Position numbers and translations under genes: made by a program. From NCBI GenBank assembly GCA_031260765.1, contig JAISKX010000009.1:1-11229 (forward strand): a stretch of DNA of 11,229 nt, in the 5' to 3' direction. Below, piece after piece: positions 6,824 through 11,229 of this stretch; position 1 is the first letter of the stretch, and the number at the start of each line of letters is the position of its first letter. Origin of the DNA: Endomicrobium sp. GTDB lineage: Bacteria; Elusimicrobiota; Endomicrobiia; Endomicrobiales; Endomicrobiaceae. The notes under the pieces are model-generated. The model was given only the letters and a program-made list of their open reading frames with translations, was not told the origin of the DNA and ran no database searches.

Positions 6824-8191
6824 TTATTTTTTGAACGATTTTAAAATCTCTTTACTTAAATGCTGCTGTTTTGCTCTTGCTATTGCAAGTTGATGAGGCG
6901 GAATATCGCGCGTTATAGTTGACCCCGCCGCAATCAACGCATTTTTGCCGACTTTTACAGGCGCAACAAGATTGACATTAGAGCCTACAAAAACATTGTC
7001 GCCTATTTTAGTTTTATGTTTTTTATATCCGTCAAAATTACAAGTGATAGTCCCTGCTCCAATATTTACGGCTTTCCCTATATTAGCGTCGCCTATATAA
7101 GAAAGATGATTGACTTTTGCGCCTTTTTCTATAGTTGACTTTTTTATTTCGCTAAAATTCCCAACTTTAACATTTTCTTTTAAATGCGATTCGGGTCTTA
7201 TATGGGAAAAAGGTCCTATATGAGCGCCTTTTTCTATCACAGCTCCTTTTATATAGGAATAAGAGATAAAAACGCCGTCTGCTATTTTGGAGTCCGCTAT
7301 ATAACTTGAACCTTCTATTATGCAATTTTTGCCGATTTTGACATTATTTGCGATATAAGCGCCCGGATAAATTATAGTGTCTTGCCCTATTTGGGCGTCT
7401 GCTGATATATAGACCGCTTTTGGATTGATAAAGGAAACACCTTTTTGTAGAAGTTCTTGGATTTTTCTGTCTTGTATTATGTTTTCTGTTTCTGCAAGTT
7501 CTTTTCTATTGTTGATGCCTTTTACTTCGCTATTATCGTCCGTTTTATACAGTCCCACCGATTTGCCTTCTTGCTTTAAAATGGCGATAGAATCGGTGAC
7601 ATAATATTCTTTTTTAACATTATTAGGTTTGATTTTAGAAAGAACGCTCCAAATCCCGCTATCAAAACAATAAATCCCGCTATTGATTTCTTTTATATTC
7701 TTTTCCTCTTGCGAGGCGTCTTTTTCTTCAACAATTGCTTCAAAATTCAATTTGTTTTTTACTATCCGTCCATATCCAAAAGGATTATCAACTATTGTTG
7801 ATAAGACTGAAGCTGAATGATTATTCTTACTATTATATTTAAGCAAAGCCGATATTGTAGAAGATTTTATGAGCGGCACATCGCCGCTTATCACTAATAT
7901 ATTACCTTTATAGTTTTCCAATGCGCTTTTCGCTTGCAAAAGAGCGTGCGCTGAACCTTTTTGCTCTCTTTGGTAAACTATTTTGACATTTAGCCCGTCC
8001 AAACTCTTTTCCACAAGCTCAGATTTATGACCCAAAACAATAACAATATTGTCAGGTTTCAACTTTGAAACAGAGTCTATGACCCATTTGAGCAAAGTTT
8101 TTCCCGATAATTTGTGTAAAACCTTAGGAATTTCAGATTGCATTCTTGTTCCGGAACCTGCGGCAAGAATTACTGCGGAAAAATTTGTCAT
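6824..8191 (-). CDS. glmU: Bifunctional UDP-N-acetylglucosamine pyrophosphorylase / glucosamine-1-phosphate N-acetyltransferase
   Basis: Catalyses the last two steps to UDP-GlcNAc, acetylation of GlcN-1-P and then uridylylation, feeding peptidoglycan and lipid A synthesis. The 455 aa match the family length. The N-terminal uridylyltransferase has LAAGSGTRMQSEIPKVLH (9-26), QKGSAHA (77-83), SGDVPL (102-107) and the N170/N227-type sites (EINSGIY, KGINNR). The C-terminal half (about 250-455) is a left-handed beta-helix of hexapeptide repeats with acetyltransferase residues HIRPESHL (330-337), NHLSYIGDA (361-369) and GAGTITCNFDGYKKHKT (378-394). An AAAGGA site (8197-8202) precedes the ATG, and a promoter with perfect TATAAT sits just upstream. 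It heads the glmU-prs-ctc-pth block. Confidence 0.97.
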   Translation of the reverse strand: MTNFSAVILAAGSGTRMQSEIPKVLHKLSGKTLLKWVIDSVSKLKPDNIVIVLGHKSELVEKSLDGLNVKIVYQREQKGSAHALLQAKSALENYKGNILVISGDVPLIKSSTISALLKYNSKNNHSASVLSTIVDNPFGYGRIVKNKLNFEAIVEEKDASQEEKNIKEINSGIYCFDSGIWSVLSKIKPNNVKKEYYVTDSIAILKQEGKSVGLYKTDDNSEVKGINNRKELAETENIIQDRKIQELLQKGVSFINPKAVYISADAQIGQDTIIYPGAYIANNVKIGKNCIIEGSSYIADSKIADGVFISYSYIKGAVIEKGAHIGPFSHIRPESHLKENVKVGNFSEIKKSTIEKGAKVNHLSYIGDANIGKAVNIGAGTITCNFDGYKKHKTKIGDNVFVGSNVNLVAPVKVGKNALIAAGSTITRDIPPHQLAIARAKQQHLSKEILKSFKK

Positions 8192-8225
8192 TTCTGTCCT
8201 TTAAGATTGGATTTAAACCGCGCGG

Positions 8226-8253
8226 ATTATACTAAAAATTTATTCTAAAACAA
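8226..8253 (-). promoter_or_regulatory. Predicted promoter of the glmU-prs-ctc-pth-metV-metF-M23 series
   Basis: The minus strand shows a perfect -10 TATAAT (complement of 8226-8231) preceded by TTGTTT (complement of 8248-8253) with 16-nt spacing. Transcription would start near 8219, about 28 nt before the glmU ATG. It sits in the 89-nt spacer after the GH13 gene, just beyond a GGGC followed by T-rich sequence (8251-8262 region) that may act as a weak terminator, although the stem there is poor. Confidence 0.6.
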
Positions 8254-8280
8254 AAAGCCCATCACGGCAACGGCATTTTG

Positions 8281-9597
8281 TTATTTTATTTTTAAATACA
8301 TTGCGGAGTTGGCGGGGAGTTTTAATGAGCCTTTAAAGTCTATGGGGGCGTTTGTTAAAAGGTCTATTGCTTCAAATGTTGGGTAGTTGAATTGGGTATT
8401 GTATTCGTTGGGAGAAGAGTTTATGCAGATTAGGAATTTGGCGGGTTCGCAACAGCATGACTGTCGTTCAAAAATCAATTGTTGATTGCTCACGAAAATC
8501 TCATTGTAAGAGCCGTTTATCAATGTTTCGTTTTCTTTGCGGATTTTTATTAAGTTGATTATATGTTGTGTGAGCGCGTTTTCTTGGGCAGTTTCAAAAT
8601 ATGGGCGGATAGTTTTATCGTCTTTTTCGCTTCTTATGCCTTCCGCGCCCCATTCGCTGCCATAATATATGCAGGGATTTCCGCCGATTGCAAATAAAAG
8701 AGCGTAAACTAATGGTAAATGAGCCTTGTTTTTGAGAATGCTCGCAAGACGGCTAACATCGTGATTGTCGGCAAATTCTAATAGGCTCTTTCCTTTATAT
8801 ATGCCTTGTGCGCCAAATTGATGTTTTAGACTATAAGCAATTTCAAAAAGATTATTATCATTAAAACTTGAATAAAAACCTTTATAACAAACATAATCTG
8901 TGCAGGAATCAAGCATTTCATCATTTACAAGTCTGTTATAGTCCCCATGTATAGCTTCGCCCAATAATAAAAAATCCTCTTTTAGCGCTTTGATTTCATA
9001 TCGCAATCTTTTTATAAAATCCGCATCAAGAACATAGGCGACATCAAGACGCACCCCGTCAATGTCAAATTCACTAATCCAAAACTTTATTGCGTCAAGC
9101 AAATAATCTATAAGACTTTGATTTTTAAGATTGAGGCGGACGAGTTCAAAATGTTCTTCCCACCCCTCATAATAAAAAGGAGCTCCATAAGCGCCTTGTT
9201 TAGAAAAATCTATATAAAACCAATCCTTATATTGAGAGTTTTCCCTATACAATTTGACATCTTCAAAAGCCCAAAAATTTGTCCCCGTATGATTAAAAAC
9301 CCCGTCCAAAACAACTTTTATATTATTATTATGCAGATTTTGGACAATTTCTTTAAAGTCAGCATTGGAGCCGAGACGGCAATCAATCTGTCTAAAATCT
9401 TTAGTATCATATCCATGCGAATCGCTCTCAAAAACAGGACAAAAATACACGGCGTCAATACCTAACTTTTTAAAATGGGATATCCACCCATTGACTTTGC
9501 CGATTCTGTTTTGGCGAATGCCGTCATTCCCCCAAGGCGCCCCGCAAAATCCCAATGTATAAATCTGATAAAAAACCGCTCCCTCAAACCAATTCAT
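8281..9597 (-). CDS. Intracellular GH13 alpha-amylase-family glycosidase
   Basis: Acts on alpha-1,4/1,6-glucan oligosaccharides; exact specificity cannot be read from sequence. The 438 aa protein lacks a signal peptide and should be cytoplasmic. The (beta/alpha)8 barrel shows all four conserved GH13 regions: I D98-G-V-F-N-H103; II G181-V-R-L-D185 (D185 nucleophile); III L212-G-E214-A (E214 acid/base); IV F275-A-D-N-H-D280 (D280 transition-state Asp). The C-terminal ~70 residues fit the small beta domain C; there is no N-terminal CBM34 domain, unlike typical neopullulanases and cyclomaltodextrinases. The AAAGGA site (9604-9609) supports the ATG. It precedes glmU by 89 nt, so readthrough is possible. 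A role in turnover of glycogen or imported maltodextrin is inference. Confidence 0.9.
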   Translation of the reverse strand: MNWFEGAVFYQIYTLGFCGAPWGNDGIRQNRIGKVNGWISHFKKLGIDAVYFCPVFESDSHGYDTKDFRQIDCRLGSNADFKEIVQNLHNNNIKVVLDGVFNHTGTNFWAFEDVKLYRENSQYKDWFYIDFSKQGAYGAPFYYEGWEEHFELVRLNLKNQSLIDYLLDAIKFWISEFDIDGVRLDVAYVLDADFIKRLRYEIKALKEDFLLLGEAIHGDYNRLVNDEMLDSCTDYVCYKGFYSSFNDNNLFEIAYSLKHQFGAQGIYKGKSLLEFADNHDVSRLASILKNKAHLPLVYALLFAIGGNPCIYYGSEWGAEGIRSEKDDKTIRPYFETAQENALTQHIINLIKIRKENETLINGSYNEIFVSNQQLIFERQSCCCEPAKFLICINSSPNEYNTQFNYPTFEAIDLLTNAPIDFKGSLKLPANSAMYLKIK

Positions 9598-9641
9598 TTT
9601 TTGTCCTTTTATAGATTATAATTTTTATTGATTACAATGAT

Positions 9642-9755
9642 TTATGCCCAATTCTCAATTTTAAGATTTGGGATTTTAGAGAAGTGTTTTTGATTGTTGG
9701 TAATTAAAACCACATCAACGCTTAATGCGCAACTTGCAAGCGGCGTTTTCAGATT
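9642..9755 (-). pseudogene. Remnant of a VapC-like PIN-domain toxin (C-terminal fragment)
   Basis: In the 192-nt gap between the lipoprotein and GH13 genes, one minus-strand frame reads 37 codons to a TAA. It contains ALSVDVVLITNNQKHFSKIP followed by NLKIENWA, which closely matches the end of VapC PIN domains (ALS...LVTNN...F..IPGLK.ENW). The conserved N-terminal Asp-containing strand, the middle of the domain and any vapB antitoxin are absent. The usual D-x-L-I-A motif before the ALS helix looks shortened, with TPL running directly into ASCALS. No start codon with a ribosome site precedes it. Most likely a decayed toxin-antitoxin locus. The family match is from memory of the motif, without a search. 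Confidence 0.65.
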
Positions 9756-9789
9756 TGTTTTTAATAATATAATTACAAATATCGGTATC

Positions 9790-10590
9790 TTATTTATTTG
9801 CCCCGCCTTGTTTTGCAATAGGCGCTATGCTTAGGTCTAAAATTTGAGAGTTTTTATTGCCTATCACTTTTACAAATCTTATATTTGCATCTTCGTATTT
9901 TGACAGGAAATTAGCAGTCTCTTGCTGTAAAGATAATTGTAAGACTTCCCGCGCTTCGCTTATTATATCTATATTGGCAGATAGATAGAGCGTTCTGGTT
10001 TCCACTTTTAAAAATCTTAAATTTACATTTGATACGGAAGCGGCAAATAAAGGGTTTGAACGAATATCATTCATAATATATGAGACTATAAGCCGTCCTG
10101 CAAATTCATCTATGCTTATATCGCGCTTGTCCGCTATGGAAAATTTGGCTGTTTGAGGACCTTCTATCTCAATCATGCTTCTTGATAAAAAATCGTCCCT
10201 TGAAATACGCATATAATAAAAAGCTTTAAAATCGTCTATGTTTTGTCCCATTCTAAAAAGTATGCTTTTATCTTTGGGATAGGCGCTCACTATAACAAAT
10301 TTAATGTCTGAATCGCTGCTTAAAACGACTCTTGTCATGGCGCTAAAAGCCTCGCTTACCAAATCAAAAGAACTTTTTATTTCATCTTGTTTTTTGGCGA
10401 CAGAATCAAGCTCTATGTCAAGATACAGAGTGTTTTGAATTATGACGACAGTAGAATCTATGCCAAGCTCTTTTTTGACAAGACTTTTCAATTCATCGGA
10501 GAGTTTGTCTTTATGATAGGAAGTCCCGCTGCAAGAAAGCAGGACAAAAGCAAAAATGACAAATAAAATGATTTTTTTAAAAGATTTCAT
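9790..10590 (-). CDS. Predicted lipoprotein of unknown function with an internal repeat
   Basis: Residues 1-19 are a lipoprotein signal peptide (basic MKSFKK, hydrophobic core, lipobox L17-L-S-C20), so the mature protein should be anchored to a membrane by C20. I do not recognise the family. The mature part is charged, without further membrane segments, and may contain two related halves. T54-L-Y-L followed 42 residues later by D95-I-K-F-V-x-V resembles T200-L-Y-L followed 37 residues later by N236-I-R-F-V-x-V, suggesting a duplicated beta-alpha-beta unit. It begins 7 nt after the 141 aa gene with no evident Shine-Dalgarno sequence, so translation is probably coupled to that gene. It ends in GGANK. 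Function unknown; a structural or assembly role at the envelope is only a guess. Confidence 0.8.
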   Translation of the reverse strand: MKSFKKIILFVIFAFVLLSCSGTSYHKDKLSDELKSLVKKELGIDSTVVIIQNTLYLDIELDSVAKKQDEIKSSFDLVSEAFSAMTRVVLSSDSDIKFVIVSAYPKDKSILFRMGQNIDDFKAFYYMRISRDDFLSRSMIEIEGPQTAKFSIADKRDISIDEFAGRLIVSYIMNDIRSNPLFAASVSNVNLRFLKVETRTLYLSANIDIISEAREVLQLSLQQETANFLSKYEDANIRFVKVIGNKNSQILDLSIAPIAKQGGANK

Positions 10591-10597
10591 AAAAAGG

Positions 10598-11023
10598 TTA
10601 AGTTGAGGCTTTTTTTCTTGCGGCGGCTCTTCTGCGGTCTCTATCTTGTTTGAGCCATGACATATATGTGCTAAAAGAAACCACTCTGCCCGTTCTGTTT
10701 ATCCATACATAGGACGCCAAATTATCGCTAAACCTGATTTTTGAAAAAGGACCTTCAGCCCCACTGACGCTAAACCAAGCGGAACCTATGATGTTTTTGC
10801 CGCTTGACTTTCTCCCATATTCCCTTAACTGTTCCTGAACAATTCTTTCTGCCGTAGCCGCAGGCGGGCGTGTTGTGATGAACTCTATATGTAAAGTGTC
10901 CGCCATATCTGCGGATTTCTTCTTATAATTAGCATTATAATCTATCCCTTTGACATAATCCCCAAAAGCTGAAATAGTAAATGTAAAACACAAAGCCAAA
11001 CACACAAAAATAATCTTTTTCAT
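10598..11023 (-). CDS. Small secreted basic protein of unknown function
   Basis: A 141 aa protein with a clear Sec signal peptide (MKKIIFVCLALCFTFTISAFG, likely cut near residue 21) and no lipobox. The mature part has a conserved-looking stretch DTLHIEFITTRPP, a helical segment around 57-70, GSAWFSVSGAEGPFSKIRF (80-98) and an aromatic strand ASYVWINRTGRVVSF. It ends in a strongly basic tail (about 125-139, rich in Arg, Lys and Ala) that could bind acidic polymers. I do not recognise the family. The ATG has an AAGGAAGGG ribosome site and a plausible promoter at 11063-11091. The lipoprotein gene follows after 7 nt, so the two probably work together at the envelope. Confidence 0.8.
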   Translation of the reverse strand: MKKIIFVCLALCFTFTISAFGDYVKGIDYNANYKKKSADMADTLHIEFITTRPPAATAERIVQEQLREYGRKSSGKNIIGSAWFSVSGAEGPFSKIRFSDNLASYVWINRTGRVVSFSTYMSWLKQDRDRRRAAARKKAST

Positions 11024-11062
11024 ATACCCTTCCTTATTATTGGTCTTTTAAAGCGAGGGAGG

Positions 11063-11091
11063 ATTTTATCATATAAGGGATTTTGACGCAA
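11063..11091 (-). promoter_or_regulatory. Predicted promoter of the secreted protein / lipoprotein pair
   Basis: The minus strand has TTGCGT (complement of 11086-11091) and TAAAAT (complement of 11063-11068) with 17-nt spacing. The start of transcription would be near 11056, giving a leader of about 33 nt that carries the AAGGAAGGG site. The -10 is 5 of 6, the -35 only about 3 of 6. Confidence 0.4.
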
Positions 11092-11117
11092 AGCGCTGTG
11101 GAACGGCACAATAAAGG

Positions 11118-11138
11118 CTTCCCGCAAGGGGCAGACAA
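11118..11138. repeat. Short GCAA-loop palindrome related to the left-end repeat
   Basis: CTTCCC-GCAA-GGGG-CAGACAA here matches the core at 252-275 (CTTCCCCC-GCAA-GGGGGG-CAGACAA) in the same orientation, with two fewer bases in each arm. It lies just downstream of a possible minus-strand gene end. A GGGGGAAGTC at 11207-11216 is the inverse of GACTTCCCCC in the left element, hinting at another fragment at the window edge. Confidence 0.55.
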
Positions 11139-11144
11139 CTGACT

Positions 11145-11229
11145 TTAACCTTTTAGTTTCTCAAAATCACTGCTTTTATGAGTGAATTTATCTTTCTTCG
11201 AAAAAAGGGGGAAGTCAGGCGCTATTTTC
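11145..11229 (-). CDS. Possible C-terminal end of a minus-strand gene cut by the right edge
   Basis: From the edge, a minus-strand frame stays open for 27 codons and ends at TAA (11145-11147); the last residues read SSDFEKLKG. The lysine-rich composition and the uniform minus orientation of neighbouring genes favour a real gene end, but an open stretch this short can occur by chance. No family is recognisable. Confidence 0.3.
   Translation of the reverse strand, partial: KIAPDFPLFSKKDKFTHKSSDFEKLKG

Noticed and set aside
9615..9643. Promoter for the GH13 gene using the perfect TATAAT at 9615-9620
   Set aside because: The -35 is poor and the start of transcription would fall near 9608, inside the ribosome site, leaving too short a leader.
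11178..11229. Plus-strand ATG with 17 open codons at the right edge
   Set aside because: No ribosome site precedes it and it overlaps the more plausible minus-strand gene end.
1..11229. CRISPR array, transposase, integrase, tRNA or rRNA
   Set aside because: No regularly spaced direct repeats, DDE/tyrosine recombinase motifs or recognisable RNA gene cores were seen.

Overview
The window looks like a low-GC bacterial chromosome segment (G+C in the high thirties by eye, not calculated). The organism appears to be diderm: it has a predicted lipoprotein, a Sec-exported protein and a membrane-anchored LysM/M23 murein hydrolase. A MetV-MetF type methylene-THF reductase, a class II GalT, an intracellular GH13 enzyme and no visible respiratory genes suggest a fermenting or folate-C1-using, possibly gut-associated anaerobe. 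An Elusimicrobiota/Endomicrobium-like or similar lineage would fit, but nothing in the sequence proves it.

Layout. The left edge carries the first 13 codons of a minus-strand gene with a near-perfect Shine-Dalgarno sequence. It diverges from galT (387-1925, +), the only complete plus-strand gene. The ~350-bp divergent spacer holds a promoter for each side and a cluster of GC-rich hairpins, including one capped by a GCAA tetraloop. galT runs tail to tail, with no gap, into a minus-strand series of genes. Read in transcription order from the right, these are: a possible C-terminal gene end at the right edge; a secreted basic protein (141 aa) and a lipoprotein (266 aa) forming an unrecognised pair; a remnant of a VapC/PIN-domain toxin; a cytoplasmic GH13 glycosidase; then glmU, prs, ctc (bL25), pth, metV, metF and a LysM-M23 endopeptidase.

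The glmU-prs-ctc-pth core is the classical order seen in Bacillus (gcaD-prs-ctc-spoVC). It joins UDP-GlcNAc synthesis, PRPP synthesis, a 5S-rRNA binding ribosomal protein and peptidyl-tRNA recycling. Here it is extended by metV (ATGA overlap with pth), metF and the murein hydrolase, so precursor supply, translation, folate C1 metabolism and wall remodelling appear to share a transcript. A good promoter with a perfect TATAAT lies just before glmU.

The least ordinary content is small. It comprises a paired REP/BIME-like inverted hairpin element inside the metV-metF spacer, a second GC-rich palindromic repeat family near both window ends, an in-frame duplication of a 15-bp palindrome in galT, the VapC remnant, and two exported proteins I cannot assign. 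I see no CRISPR array, transposase, tRNA or rRNA, and no convincing new multi-gene defence or mobile system.
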